From Colius striatus (taxonomy: Eukaryota; Chordata; Aves; Coliiformes; Coliidae), in NCBI RefSeq assembly GCF_028858725.1, contig NC_084781.1:1496513-1560512 (forward strand): DNA of 64,000 bases, written 5' to 3'. Numbering within the stretch: position 1 is the first letter of the stretch; every line of letters starts with the position of its first letter. The position numbers were made by a program, and so were the translations under genes. This document shows positions 23,713-36,585 of this stretch, one piece after another. The notes under the pieces were generated by a model. It was not told where the DNA came from. It made no database searches and worked only from the letters and a program-made list of their open reading frames with translations.

Positions 23713-24980
23713 CAGTGAGGACATGATCTTTCCAGGCTCTTTTGGCATCAGCAACTACATCCATCCCAATTCTTTCCTCATTTAGCACCCCACAAGCTTT
23801 GCCTCAGTGTGGTGTCTGTCCCCTGTGCTCACACAGATGTGAGGAGCAGCCCCAGCATTGCTGCACACACACACACATCCCCCTTTTCCCTTGTGGAACT
23901 GTCAGATCAGGCACTGGCAGCTTGCTCCTACAAAGCCCAGGGAAGCATGAAGCTGGCTTGTTGGGAGGTTTGATAGCTCATTTGCCTTGTTCTTGCTTCA
24001 CTTTAATTACAGCAGACTGTGTGGCTGCTCTGCTCTGCTGGGAGTGCCTGAACACAACCTGAGCTCAAACCAGAAGGCAAGAAATGCTTCTTGAAGATGA
24101 GGATAGCAGGAAAATGCCAATTCATCCATCCTTGGGAGGGGAAAGGGACCAGAGGCTGACAGCAAAGGCTTTGGTGGTGAGACCACTGGAGAGAATGGGC
24201 TGGCAATGAACTTGGTAGCTGGAGAATCCCACCTACCAGATCCTGACCCTCCAAAAAGCTTGGAAGGCACGAGGCATGAATGAAATGAGGACATGAGAGT
24301 GGCAGGTGGGTGGTGTTGGTGAGCTAAGTGAGATGCTGAGCAGAAATTGAGGCTCTGTCCCCACTTTGTGTGTGGATCTGAAGGTCTCAGTGCTGCTGTT
24401 ACAGCATCTAAATGCTGGGGAAGTGTTGCCATGAACAAAAGAGCTGCTGCTTGCGTTGTCTTTCAGTATCTCCTGGCCAAAAAAAAAGGCCCTTTTAAGC
24501 AAATACTGGTGGAAGAAGGAGGGATGAAACCACTGGACTCTGAACAATGGGACATCAGGTTGGTTGGTGGCTGAGGGAGGGGGTTGGACGTTGTGCTTTT
24601 GGGCAGTGACAGACCAAAGCTCTGGCTCCAGTGCCCAAAACCAACCCCTGAATGACAGAATGTTGCTTGGGTAACAGATTGACTTGCTCATGAGGGCTTT
24701 TCCCTGAGCAAACTCAGAGATCAATAACTCATTATCTGCAGGAACAACCTTCCCATCGTTGAACAGAGCTGAGGGAGCTGCTGGGTCCCTCCAACCCATC
24801 TGTGAACACAAAGAGGTAAAACTCTTCATTCCCTAAGTCAGATACCACCAGGCACTGCTCTCTCCCCCTCCCCCTGCTTGTACTTGATGTTCTTAACTCA
24901 CAGCAGTGCTGATGCTGGGCAAAAACAAACCTGCTCCTGCAACTAAACCAGCTCCAAAGCTGAACTAAGCCTGTTAAGTT
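23713..24980. other. Intergenic, nothing recognised
   Basis: Contains a short (CA)n near 23867 and an A-run at 24479; no gene seen. Confidence 0.55.
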
Positions 24981-25690
24981 TCTAGTTTGGGCTCCAACTG
25001 TGGATAAACTAGTCTCAAACTGTGGGTAAACTAGGCTCCAACTTGATAAAGTAGGCTCCAACTGGATAAGGTAGGCCCAAACTGTGGGTAAACTAGGCCC
25101 AAACTGTGGGTAAACTAGGCTCCAACTGTGGATAAACTAGTCTCAAACTGTGGGTAAACTAGGCTCCAACTGGATAAGGTAGGCCCAAACTGTGGGTAAA
25201 CTAGGCCCAAACTGTGGGTAAACTAGGCCCAAACTGTGGGTAAACTAGGCTCCAACTGTGGATAAACTAGGCTCCAACTGTGGATAAACTAGGCTCAAAC
25301 TGTGGATAAACTAGGCCCAAAGTGTGGATAAACTAGGCCCAAACTGTGTGTAAACTAGGCTCCAACTGTGGATAAACTAGGCCCAAAGTGTGGATAAACT
25401 AGGCCCAAAGTGTGGATAAACTAGGCCCAAAGTGTGGATAAACTAGACCCAAACTGTGGATAAACTAGGCTCAAGCTGTAGATAAACTAGGCTCAAACTG
25501 TGGGTAAACTAGGCTCCAACTATGGATAAACTAGGCTCCAACTGGATAAGCTAGGTTCAAACTGTGGATAAACTAAGCCCAAACTGTGAATAAAACTAGG
25601 CTCAAGCTGTGGATAAACTAGACCCAAAGTGTGGCTCAAACTAGGCTCAAGCTGTGGCTCAAACCAGGCTCCAACCGTGGCTAAACCTCT
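24981..25690. repeat. Minisatellite, 22-bp unit, about 32 copies
   Basis: The units read AAACTAGGCCCAAACTGTGG plus GT or AT, with GGCTCC and GGCTCA variants and occasional 3-base losses (AACTGGATAAG). Variant units cluster, giving patches of the CCCAAACTG type and patches of the CTCCAACTG type. It lies in intergenic DNA. Confidence 0.95.
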
Positions 25691-28600
25691 GGCTGAGGCT
25701 TTGCAGATGATCAAGGGCACAAACTCTGTCTCTGTGGGCAGAGGGTGCTGAAGCCACATCCATTTGCCTCCTGTGAAAGCCTTCCATGCCCTGGGGATGC
25801 TCCTGGAGGCTCTCCCCTCTCTGCCCAGCCACTCCTTCCACACAACTGATCAGAACTTCATCCTCTGAGGCTTGTGCCCCCCACAATTCAGCCCTGCAAT
25901 TAGCTGGGGCTTTCTGGCCATGCCTGGGTTGGCTGTTTTGGGTGGGGGGGTTGTTTTTGATGGTGTATAAGGGAAAGACACTGCAGAACTTAACCCCAGC
26001 TCTCTCTGGGAGCTGTGTTTTCCAAGGCCTGGACAGCATCTGTCTGAAGGTGTTTCTGTGTGTTCTTTCACCAAATAGAAATGAGCTCAAGGGAGGGGCC
26101 AAACAAACCATCTCTTCTGCTGGGGTTTCTGCCTCTGCAGCCCAGTCACTGCTGCTCCTGAGAAAATCCCCTCCTTGATGTCTCCTTCCAGCTCAATGGA
26201 TTGCTTGAGCAAGATGGTGAGGGTTTGCTCTTGCTGCTGCAACAGCCTTGGTGTTGAAAGCAGAGCTGCTGGATCAAAGCCCCCTGTGTGAAACAGAGAG
26301 GGGTGGGGTGTAGGTGCATGTAAGGGAAGAGACAGAGGCATCAGCCACTTCTTTCTGGAGCTGTGTCCCAGGCCTGCACCATCCCTCGTGCACCTTTGCT
26401 CTTCCAGCCTTGTTTTGCTGCCACTGTGCTGTCTGTTCAGCTCATTTTTCAACTGTCAGCCTCTAACTCCATGCAGGTTTGCTCCTGCAATGCCAATAAC
26501 ATCATTCCTATGGCTTTAGCCTCTTGTCAAGCACCTTCTCTCCAGGGCATTTCATTTTGCTTGTTGTCAGCAGTAGCTTTCTCTGGAGAAGCTAAATCCC
26601 TTCCTTCCCTCCCCCTCCTGTTAAATAACCTGCACAGCCAAGCCAAAAATGGCTCTTGTACAAAAAGGAGCTGAAAACTCAAATGTCTGAGCAGCAACTC
26701 CACAGCAATTGTTCTACAAGGCTCCAGTTCACCTCCAAGGAGCAGATCACTGCTCACTTCATCCCAGGGTGTGCCCAGCATCGCCCCTCAGCCCCACAGC
26801 TCTGGGATCCCTCCAGGGCTGGGCACTGCCCCAGCTCCCTGGGCAGCCTGGCACAGGGCTGACACCCCTCTCAGGGAAACAGTTCTGCCTCAGCTCCAGC
26901 CTCAACCTCCCCTGGGGCAGCTTGAGGCTGTTTGCTCTTCTCCTCACCCTGTTTAACCCAGTTTGCCCATGCCAGTCTCACTCAACTGCCTGCATCGTCT
27001 ACGTGTCCCCAAGTCTCTGCAGAGCAGGGTTTTGTGCAGAACATGGAAGCTGAGCCTGTGGCTCCCTGACCATCAGTGTGTGTGTTTGTGCTGTGCTCCT
27101 TCCCCTGTCTGACCTTGTGCTTTAGGACAGGCCTGTTGCCCAAGGCCAGAGTGACAAGAACTCTTTGAAGAGGCTGCTCTGTCCCCATCCCTCCTCTCCC
27201 TGCCATGGGATCTTTGCCCAAGACCTTGCAGTGCTAGTCCTTGTCTGGAGAAGCTGGAGAAGGGAAGGAGCACAGGGGGGGAACAGGTCCTTGTTAGCAT
27301 TAATGTCACTTCTGTGTTAACAACTCTCTGATAAATCCCCAGGTCTTGCTTTTAATCCAGTCTAAAAATACTCCTCCAGCTTGGCAGCATCTTGCAGCTG
27401 TGATGATGGAAGCACGTGTGTGCCCAAGCTCCTGCCCTTTCCTCCTGAGGCTGTCTTGGGATGAGGAGAAGGGCACAGATACATGGAGAGGTAAGAAAGG
27501 GAGTCATGACTTCTCCCTTCAGAAAGGCCCCAGCCTGGAAACCGTCTCTATTTCAGCAGAGCAGTGGAAATGTCGCATCCCTGAGCCAGTGAGAGGGGGA
27601 GAAGGCAGAAAGTGAAGCAGGGATGCTACAGAATACAAAGCCAGCAAGGTTTGTGTCAGCTTGAAAGGGATTTGCAGATGATACTTTGAACCTCCCAATG
27701 TGTGGAGCTCCCTGAAGTCACTGTGGAGCAGAAAGCACCCTGCATTGCCCTCAGCCCTAGGGGTGACATGGCTTAGCTGAGAGAGGAACCTGCTGCTGCT
27801 GGACCTTGAAAGCTTTGCCTCAAGTGGTACTAGAAGCAGAAGCTGTGGCACAAGCCTGACTGAGTGCCTGCCCCCTGACCAGCTGATGCTGAAGTTCACC
27901 TTTCTGCTGCTTCACAGTGAATCCTCTGCTTAAATGGTCTGTTTGGAGGGAGGGGGAGTAGCTCTGGAAGCAGCTGGTGTGGGTGAGAGGCTTTGGGGAG
28001 GATGTGTGCTGTCCTGGAGCTCTGTGCTACAAGCTTCAGCTGCTGGAAGGATGAATCTGGTGGTAGTGGTGTTCCCTCCCTCACTGTGCACACCTTGTGT
28101 CCTCCCTGCCTTGCATTTAACTGCTGGGAGAAGCTTTCTACAGAGTGCCTGGACCTAAGGGTCACGTCCTCTTGAGCCACTGGAGGAAACCTCAGCTTGG
28201 AAGAGTCCTCATGGGTGTGACTTTTCAGTGGGAGAGGGTGAGATTCTGCTTGTAACAACAGATTCCCAGCCCTGGTGAGCCTTTGCCAGTGGAAACATGG
28301 TTCCCTTTAACCTGCCATGTCCTAGAAGCAAAGCACAGCATGTCCATGCTGTGGCCTTAAAGCCAGGGTACAATGAGCTTGGGAGAGAGATGAGAGATGA
28401 GTTGCTGCTAAGAGAGGCCTTGGGAGAAATGTCATTTTCTTGCAGCTTTCCCTTGAAGTTTCAGCAGTGGGTTGATAATTCACTGTGTGGATGGCACAGG
28501 GCATGCACTCCCTCATAACTCACTTGCAGAAGGCTGTGTGGATGAGTCAGGGCTCAGCAGAAAAAGCAGAGCCACACAGGGGTCATGGCAAGGGGGACTG

Positions 28601-28740
28601 GGGGGGATTTGCTGTGGCCAGAGTGCTTGGGGCAAAGGAAACTGAAGGCAACAGAAAGATCATCTCTCCCTGACTCAGAGTCACCCTGCACTGCCTGTGT
28701 CCTGGGGAACAGCCACAATGGGTGTCCCTCTGCAGACACC
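25691..28740. other. Intergenic, one CR1 fragment, otherwise unique
   Basis: Apart from the CR1 piece at 26755-26955 nothing was recognised. Confidence 0.55.
26755..26955 (-). mobile_element. CR1 LINE fragment, second subfamily
   Basis: Antisense on the plus strand: TCTGGGATCCCTCCAGGGCT, GGGCAGCCTGGCACAGGGCT, CTCAGGGAAACAGTTCTGCC and CTTGAGGCTGTTTGCTCTTC. Confidence 0.88.
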
Positions 28741-29304
28741 ACACAGGCTGGGGGTGACCTGCTGGAGAGCAGCTCCAGGAGAGGGACCTGGCAGTGCTGG
28801 CTGAGAAGAAACTGCCCCTGAGCAGCAACGTGGGCTCGTGGGCAAGAAGCCAACGGCAGCCTGGGGGCATCCAGCAGAGTGTGGGCAGCAGGGCCAGGGA
28901 GCTTCTGCTCCCCTTTGCTCTGCTCTGCCACAGCTGCTGAGGCCTCAGCTGGAGTCCTGTGGCCAGTTGTGGGCTCCCCAGCTGCAGAGGGACAGGGAAC
29001 TGCTGCAGAGAGGCCAGTGCAGGGCTGCCAAGATGCTCAGGGCACTGGAGCATCTTCCTTGTGAGGAAAGGCTGCGGGACCTGGGGCTGCTCAGGCTGGA
29101 GAAGGAACCTCATTAAGATCTACAAGTATTTAAAGGGTGGGTATCAAGAGGATGGGGTGACACTATTTTCTATTGTCTCCAGTGACAGGACAAGGGCTGA
29201 TGGGATGAGGCTGGAACACAAACAGTTCCATTGAAACATAAGGAGAAGCTGTTTGAGTGTTTCAGTGAGGGAGCCCTGGCCCAGGCTGCACAGGGAGGGT
29301 GTGG
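28741..29304 (+). mobile_element. CR1 LINE, front part of a mosaic copy
   Basis: Starts at CACACAGGCTGGGGGTGACC and continues to GGCCCAGGCTGCACAGGGAG and GGTGTGGAGG, where it should read on into CTCCTT but instead switches into a more upstream CR1 segment. Confidence 0.93.
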
Positions 29305-29640
29305 AGGAGACTGAGGAGGGTCCTTCTCAATGCTGGTAAATACCCAAAGGTGGGTGTGGAGAGGATGGGGACAGCCTTTTCTATTTGTTGGCCAGTGACA
29401 AGACAAGGGGCAAAAGGCACAAGCTGGAAGTTCCCCTGGCACAGGAGGAGCAAGTCCTTTGGTGCTGAGGTGATGGAGCCTGGCCCAGGCTGCCCAGGGA
29501 GGGTGTGGAGGCTCCTTCTCAGGAGGTTTCCAACCCCACCTGGACACGTTCCTGTGCCCCCTGTGCCCTGCTGTACCAGGGGGATGAGCTGGATGAGCTC
29601 TGCAGGGCCCTTCCAGCCCCCACCACTCTGACATTCTGTG
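29305..29640 (+). mobile_element. CR1 LINE, rear part of a mosaic copy
   Basis: Resumes upstream in the consensus with AGACTGAGGAGGGTCCTTCT, CAATGCTGGTAAATACCC and the GCACAAGCTGGAAGTTCCCC block, then runs to AGGGCCCTTCCAGCCCCCAC and CTGACATTCTGTG. It resembles the copy at 14510. Confidence 0.92.
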
Positions 29641-32600
29641 TCTCACCACTCACTTCATCTTTGAATGAGCAGAGCAGAAGCCATGACCCACCCAGCAAGT
29701 CGTGCCCAGCTTGGTCTAGCAGGCAGAGCAGCAGGAGTTGAGAATCAGGACTCTCCTGAGCTGTTTCCCAGCGGGGTTCCTAACAGCCTAGTGGCCTTGA
29801 GCCAAAGGACTCTTGTTAAAAGCCCAGTTGCCAAAGCTTTGGTGCTCAGTCATTTGCTCTCTTGCCCCTTGCTTGGGGCCGTGCACGAGAGGCACTCGCA
29901 GCAGCACGCAGCCGGTTTCCAGGCACCTCAGAGGAGTTGGTTTGCAGAAGCAGAGAGTGTTGCCTCATCCATTCAGTGATTGTTTAAATGGAAAATGTTT
30001 GGAGGCCACAGGAGACAATCCCCAGCTGTCAGGGACTGTGTAGTCCCTGGCACCAGGAGGTGGTTGTTATCTCAGTCTTCGAGGGGCAAGCAGGTAATGG
30101 GATGGGTGAAGTAGCTCAGAAGCAGCTCCACAGCTGGGTTTCGATGCTTTGTTGGGTTCTTCTTTAGTAAAACTCCAATCATTGTGTTAAAACAGGCCAG
30201 AAAACCCAAGCTGGAACTGCAAAAAGGGCAACATTTTGATTTGGAGTGGGAAATGGTGTCAGTTCCACGAGAGGCTTCACCGTCCCCCCTCTCTGGTGCT
30301 TTGCTTTCAGCTTCTCCTTTCCCCCTTCCCCTTTTCTTTAAGGAAGCAAGAAATTAGGGCCTGATACAATTTGTGGAATCCCTTAAGCTGGGAAATATTC
30401 CATGGAATTTGAATGGCTGTGGAGAAAAAGAGCCTCTTCAAACTTAATTGCTCTTAATTCCTCTAGTGCTGATACCATCCAGCCTGTGTTTATCCTGGAA
30501 GGACACAAAAGCCAACAGCCCCAAATAGGAAAAGCCTCTGTCACAGGTCATTACAGCTCTCCATCCTTCTCTTTTGCCCTGCTACAACAAGCAAGGAATG
30601 AGTCTGCTTCATATTTCCAGCTGGCAATTAAGGAGGCTCAGCTTCTCCAGATCGATTAGCTGCTTAATTACCTCTGAAGAGGTTGCTTTAGTTGGTCTTG
30701 CCATCTGAGCTAAGGCAATGTTCAGCCCCTCCTTGAGAGCTGAGGAACCTCCTGAAGGCTTGACCTGTTTCACATCAGGAATAAATCCCAAGCCAGGACT
30801 ATAAAGCCAGTGCCTGGTGACATCGTACCCTGGGGAACAGCAATGGCTTGGTGGGGGTCCTGGTGTCAGGTCCCACTGGACCCCAGGAAGCTCACTAATG
30901 CTTCACCTGCACTTGGCCTCTCTCCAGCTTCATTTGTAGGTAGATACAGCTCAGGTCATAGAATCCTTGCAGGTGCAAAAGAGCTTGAAGCTCCTGCAGT
31001 GCCTCCTCTCATTGCCAAGCCCACCACCAACCCATGGCCCTCAGCACCTCGCTGGTCTCTTGCATATCTCCAGGGATGGAGACTCCACCACCTCCCTGTG
31101 CAACCCATTCCAATGCTTACCAACCCTGTAACAAGTTTAACAGCCCTCTAACCACCTGAAGTATTTGCCTAGGGTGGCAAAGCTCCCTGCAGAGCTGCAG
31201 CTGGGAGCCTGAGAGCATGGGGAGGGGACAGTTTTGGCTCTGTTACCCCTCCCCACCAAGCTCTGGGGTATAAAAAGGGTGACTTTCTGAAGCAGGGAAC
31301 TGCTGGCAGAGCAAATTGTCCCACTGATGGCTTGGGTGATGGGGAGCTTCAGGAGGCATCCTGAAGAGTACAAAGGCAAGACTTTATTAAGAGAGGAAGA
31401 GGTGGTATTTGCTGATCAATCCTGCACCAGAGAGTCATTGCACATCCAGATTCACCCCCTCAGACCTCTTGGAAGCCTGCAGGCCTTCATCCCAAGCTCT
31501 GGAGGGGGATGTATCTGCCATCCTCTCAGAAATAAACCACCCTGGAAATGAGGATGTCATCCTAATGGCTTGGCTTTTTTTGTGTTCCCATCACAAGGAG
31601 GGCTTGACATGGCTCTGACAGAGCCTCTTTCCACTGGGGTTATTGTGAGTGGATGCAAACCAACAGCTTCCATCTCGTTTGGATTTGAAGCTTCTGAGTG
31701 TCTGGTCTGAAGCTGGGAACAGGCACATGCCTGCTCCCTTTTCCCTCCCCACTGCTCCCTCATTCAGCCTTCAGCAGGTGAGATGAAAGCAAGCTGGAAC
31801 AAGGACACTGGAAGCTGTTGTATTTGCAGGTGGGAGCAGAACCAGACTCTGTGAGGGGAGGGGAAATGCTGATGTGAGTGCAGAGACAGAGCAGAGGCTG
31901 CATCTCCAATCCAGACCCTAAGAGAAAGCCTCAGTGCTGAGGTTACAAAGTGATGTGCTTTAAAAGCTGAGAGAGAGAGATATTGCTGGTGAATCTCCAG
32001 TTCCCACCTTTGGCTGTGCATTAGGGGGGTGGAAGTGTGGAGCTGCATTATCCTTTCCCAGAGCTCCTGACTCGCCTCTGTTCAGTCCCTTTCTCTTCCT
32101 TGGTGTCACATCTGTGTTATTGATTCAAATCCTGCTCTGGAAAGGGGGAGGAAGGGAAATGGTTATAAATGAAAGCTTGGTGAGCTTTAGGGCATTGTAT
32201 TTGTTTGGTTGTAAGGACATACTGTATATATATAGTGCCTGGATGGATCTGCCCAGGGAGAGGGGAGGAGTGGGAGAAGGAGAGCTTCAAGTGCTGCTTG
32301 TATGAACCTCATCATCCTATTCTGGTTCTTTTTCCCTTTCTGTCCTATTTCTACTTGGTAGCAGTTTAAACTCATCTTGTTTTCTCCCCCAAGCCAAGTA
32401 GTAGTTGAGTCTTTTACCCAGAACCATCTCACTGGGGTCTCTGCCAGCCCATGGGATGTGGGGCTTTGTTGCCAGATGGGCTTAAACCACGGTGTGTGTG
32501 TCCTGCAGTGCTGGCTCACATGTTCCAAAGTGCTCAGGGCTTGTGCAGATGAGAGCACAGGGTCTGTCAGGCACCCAGCAAATGCAGCTGAAGGAAAGGG

Positions 32601-34852
32601 CTGGGCAGTTCCTCTGTCCAAAGCAGCAGGGGCTCGAGGGGCAGTGCCTGGTTCTGGGGAGGCTGGTTGGCCTCATCTCCTCTCCAAGCATCAGAGCCAT
32701 TGAGTGTCATGTCCTCATCCTGAAGCTTCAAACAGCCCGAGGTGGAAGGGAAAAGCCTGTGGACTCGAGGGAGGGTGTGTTTGTTCAGGTGGTTTGGTTT
32801 TGCTTGTGGAGCTGTGTGGCTGTCACCCAGCCCATCCTCAATCCACTGATCCACGCTGAGCTTCTCCTGGGAGGGTGTGATGGCACACAGGGACCTTCAC
32901 TGGGGTTTTCTGTGTGCTGTGAGGGCAGGGAGGAGCCTGGGGCTGCTGGGTGCAGGTAGAAGCCTTGGCCAGCCCTGCAGCCACCTCCTGTGCCAGGGAC
33001 ATCACACCCTGGGAAGGTGCCAGGTGACTTGTTCTCATTGAAGGGTTTGGTTTTTTTCCAGGTCTCTGGTCTTCAGACCTTCCCAGGCTTTGAATAATAC
33101 ATCACATTCCAGCACTTGCTGGAGTCAAATGTTCTTCTCTAGCACCTTAGAGCCTTAAAAAATGGATGAATACATTCTCACTTGAAAACCTTCCCCTTGT
33201 CCTCTGGGCAACCTGTTTCCCTCCCCTGGCAATGCTTCCTACCAGCCTTGCATCGTTCTAAAGACAGAGCTGGCATCAGGGCTAGCTGCCCTTCCTCCAG
33301 GGATCCCATCCTTTCCTCTTGCCTTTGACATTTAGAAGGGCCACTTTGCTGTATCCAGAAAGGCAGCAGCCTCCTTGGCTCTGTCTGCAAGCAATAAATG
33401 CAGTCAAGCTGTGAGAGGCTGCTGTGCTTCTGAGGGGGACTCACCTTTCTCTTCCCTTTGTGCCCCTTTTTGTTGGGTCCCTTGTGACAGGAGCAGGGGA
33501 AGGGCTTCTCTTCAAGTGGAGGTGGCCTCTGCCCTGTGGCACCTGCAGGGTGTCTGGGCTGTGCTGCTGAGGAGAGGCTGGTGCCTGATGGGTTTCTCTT
33601 GTCACAGCCTGGGGAGAAGTCTCATCCCTTTGTGATTTGCCTTCAGCTGAAGCTGCAGTGATGCTGGCACAGGCCTGGCAGGGTGGGGAAGCTGCAGGGA
33701 GTGACAAGTCAGGCTGGGCACCGGCTTTGCAGAAGAGTGCAGAGGAGGCCAGTGTTGGGCAGAGAGCTCCTTCCAGGCAGGTGACGAGGCAGATCCCGTA
33801 AGTGAGCCTGGGTTGGCTGCCAACTGGAGCCATAAAGTGCAGACACAATGTCTGAAGTGAAGGCTATCTGTCTGGAGGCTCATGATTTACACTGACTCAC
33901 TGGGACAAGGAGGGATCCAGGGCTCTGGACTTCAGAGGATCAGGATGCTCGTGGCTGAGTTGAGGCAACTTGAATGTCACTGTGCATTGCAGGAAGCCTT
34001 CCCCTGGTTTAATGGACCCCTGGCAAGGTTTCTTCATGCTGAGGGCAAGGAATGTGGGGGGGACCTGAAGGCAGAACTGTTTTCCACTTGTGGTTCCTCC
34101 CTGCCTGCTCCAGTGGTAGCTGTAGAGCAATGTGGGCTGCAGGACAGCAAAGAGCCAAAGTGCAGCTGGGGAGGGCTGGCAGGCAGCAGGGAAAGCTTGT
34201 TGTGAGAGTCCAGGAGCCAGAGTTACACCTTACTCCAAGAGCTGTGTTGAAGGGCTTTGATTCAAATGGCATCCTTTGGGGCCAGCTGTGCCCCTGACTT
34301 GTCCCAGGAGCTTTGTCCCACTGCATGTGTGCACCCCAGTGAGAAAAAGACCCCTTCAGGAGGGGCTGCAGAGGGCTGGGGGAATGCTGTTGCCACTGTG
34401 CCTGATGCAGAGCTGGCTCAAAGCTTTTGCAGAGCTAGAGCAAAGGGATAGGATGTGTCCTCCCTGTGAGGTGTGAGAGGGGACTGGAGAGCACTGGAGC
34501 AGGGAGCTTGCTCCTATTGCCCCCAGAAGGAGAGGAGCAGGGGATTGCTTTCTCCCATCTATGTTGGTGGCCCAGGTGATGGGCAGGATGCTGTGCCTGT
34601 TGTTTGGGGTGATGGCAGAGTGCTGTGCCAGGAATGCTAAGCCAGGGGATCTGTGTGACCCTCCTGCATGCAGCCCTCCCTCCTTCCCTCCTCCTGAGGC
34701 TCAGCCAGGTCACTCTGCTGGAGAGGGGCAGCAGAAGCCTCCTTGTTTGGATACTCCCTTGGATGCTGCCCTGCTTGGACCCAGGGAGAGGAGACACAGA
34801 CATCAGCTCCTTCATTAATGTGATGGTGAGCAGCTGACCCCTGGCTCATGCC
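29641..34852. other. Intergenic, one CR1 fragment, otherwise unique
   Basis: A CR1 piece lies at 30958-31150. No ORF resembles the genes expected near ARHGAP32 in vertebrates (for example the KCNJ5/KCNJ1 potassium channels), so the next gene lies beyond position 1. Confidence 0.55.
30958..31150 (-). mobile_element. CR1 LINE fragment, second subfamily
   Basis: CATAGAATCCTTGCAGGTGC, AAAAGAGCTTGAAGCTCCTG, CCATGGCCCTCAGCACCTCG and ACTCCACCACCTCCCTGTGC are the complement of a CR1 3' end. Confidence 0.85.
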
Positions 34853-35080
34853 CAGGCCTGTGCTGAGAAGTTCAACCAGCTGCTTAGGCTGGAGCTGAGG
34901 AAGAGCTTCTTCCCTGAGAGGGGTGTCAGCCCTGTGCCAGGCTGCCCAGGGAGCTGGGGGAGTGCCCAGCCCTGGAGGGACCCCAAAGCCCTGGAGCTGA
35001 GGTGCTGAGGCCATGGGGTAGTGCTGTGCTTGGACTGCAGCTGCTTCAAGCTCTTTTCCAACCAAAATATTCCAATGTGT
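34853..35080 (+). mobile_element. CR1 LINE 3' fragment, second subfamily
   Basis: Plus-sense copy: GGCTGGAGCTGAGGAAGAGC, TTCTTCCCTGAGAGGGGTGT, GTGCCAGGCTGCCCAGGGAG and AAGCTCTTTTCCAACCAAAA. Confidence 0.88.
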
Positions 35081-35459
35081 GTTGCTCCAGAGCCTCCTGC
35101 TTTTGGATGAGCACCTTGTTCAACAGCTTTTTGGCCAAGCAGCAGGGATCTGCCTCAGCCTGCAGTTGGCTTTGGAGTGGGGCTGCTTGGGCTGCTGTTG
35201 CTCTGGGCAGATGAGCAGAGACAGACCTTGCTTAAAATGAAATCAACAGGGCAAAAAAAGCCATCCCTTAGATATCAGGAGTTGGAAACGTGAAGGGAAC
35301 CCTTTGAAGTAGCCTGAAGAGTTGGCTTTTGGAGGCAAACGTGGTTTCACAGCGCTACCTGCTGGAAACCCTGCAGAAGAAAGGGGTTGGTGCCCAGGCT
35401 CAGACAATCCAAAGCATCAGCCTGTCCTCTCCCCTCTCCCTGCTCTCTGTGGCTGCATC

Positions 35460-35720
35460 TCAGCTGCAAGGGTGCTCCTCGGGATCAGCTGGCAGAGGAG
35501 GATGCAGGGGTTTAATCTCTGCTAGCCCCTTGTATAAAAGGTGCAGACACTCTGTTGAGCTGCCATAAATCCGTGTGAGTTTGTCTGCTGCCCTCCAGAA
35601 GTCGAGATTGGTGTTTGCCAAGTCACCTAGTTGTTCCCTGCCATCAGCCTCAAGGACAGCTTCGGTGTCAGTGCCATTAACTGATGGCTTGGAGTCATCA
35701 GCAGGAGCAGGGGTGGGCAC
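35460..35720 (-). other. Unrecognised 86-codon open frame, possible exon or chance ORF
   Basis: The frame starts at ATG 35720 (MPTPAPADDSKPSVNG) and ends in TGA. Its composition is protein-like (ADGREQLGDLANTNLDFWRA) rather than Ser/Pro/Leu shadow sequence, it lies outside CR1 and it holds a few CpGs. I do not recognise the family. A TATAAAAG occurs inside it on the plus strand at about 35533. It is probably chance, but it is the most protein-like ORF of the intergenic half. Confidence 0.2.
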
Positions 35721-35949
35721 TGAGCACTGGGGGTGATGTGGGGCAGTGTGTGAAAGCCTGGCTTGAGTTTTACCATAGTCTAGACTTTGCAGCAGTGTCT
35801 TTTAGTGTCTCTGCAGCAGGCACTGCTCCTGCTGATGTGTTGCAGAGCTGCTCTGTCTGTGTGGAGCCTCTCAAGAGTCCTGGTGCTGTCCTCAGGAGAA
35901 GGGGGAGTTTCTGGTGCCATGGAGATGTTCAACAGGACCTGGGAGTGCA

Positions 35950-36585
35950 AATAAATGAGCCAGCACTGTGCCCTCCTGGGCAAGAAGCCAACAGCAACCT
36001 GGGGGCATCCAGCGGAGTGTGGGCAGCAGGGCCAGGGAGCTTCTGCTCCCCTTTGCTCTGCTCTGCCACAGCTGCTGAGGCCTCAGCTGGAGTCCTGTGG
36101 CCAGTTGTGGGCTCCCCAGCTGCAGAGGGACAGGGAAGTGCTGCAGAGAGGCCAGTGCAGGGCTGCCAAGATGCTCAGGGCACTGGAGCATCTTCCTTGT
36201 GAGGAAAGGCTGCGGGACCTGGGGCTGGTCAGGCTGGAGGAGACTGAGGGGGGAGCTCAGTAACAGTTACAAGTACCTAAAGAGTGGGTGTCAAGAGGAT
36301 GAGGTGACACTTTGGTCTGTTGTCTCCTCTGCCAGGGCAAGGGAAAATGGACATAAGATGGAACACTACAAGTTCCACTGGGACAGCAGGAGCAAGTCCT
36401 TTGGTGCTGAGGTGAGCCCTGGCCCAGGCTGCCCAGGGAGGGTGTGGAGGCTCCTTCTCAGGTTTCCAACCCCACCTGGACACGTTCCTGTGCCCCCTGT
36501 GCCTGAGGGGAACCTGCTGTAGCAGGGGGTTGGGCTGATTGAGCTCTGCAGGGCCCTTCCCACCCCACCACTCTGGGATCCTTTA
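35950..36585 (+). mobile_element. CR1 LINE, 0.64 kb 3' part
   Basis: Runs from ATAAATGAGCCAGCACTGTG and GGCATCCAGCGGAGTGTGGG to GCAGGGCCCTTCCCACCCC and CACTCTGGGATCCTTTATTC, with small internal deletions in the GAGGTGAGCCCTGGCCC area. Confidence 0.94.

Noticed and set aside
22819..36585. ORFs inside CR1 copies as genes (for example 28838-29116, 23108-23464)
   Set aside because: They recur at every CR1 copy and come from the CR1 3' region; no reverse transcriptase or endonuclease domain is present.
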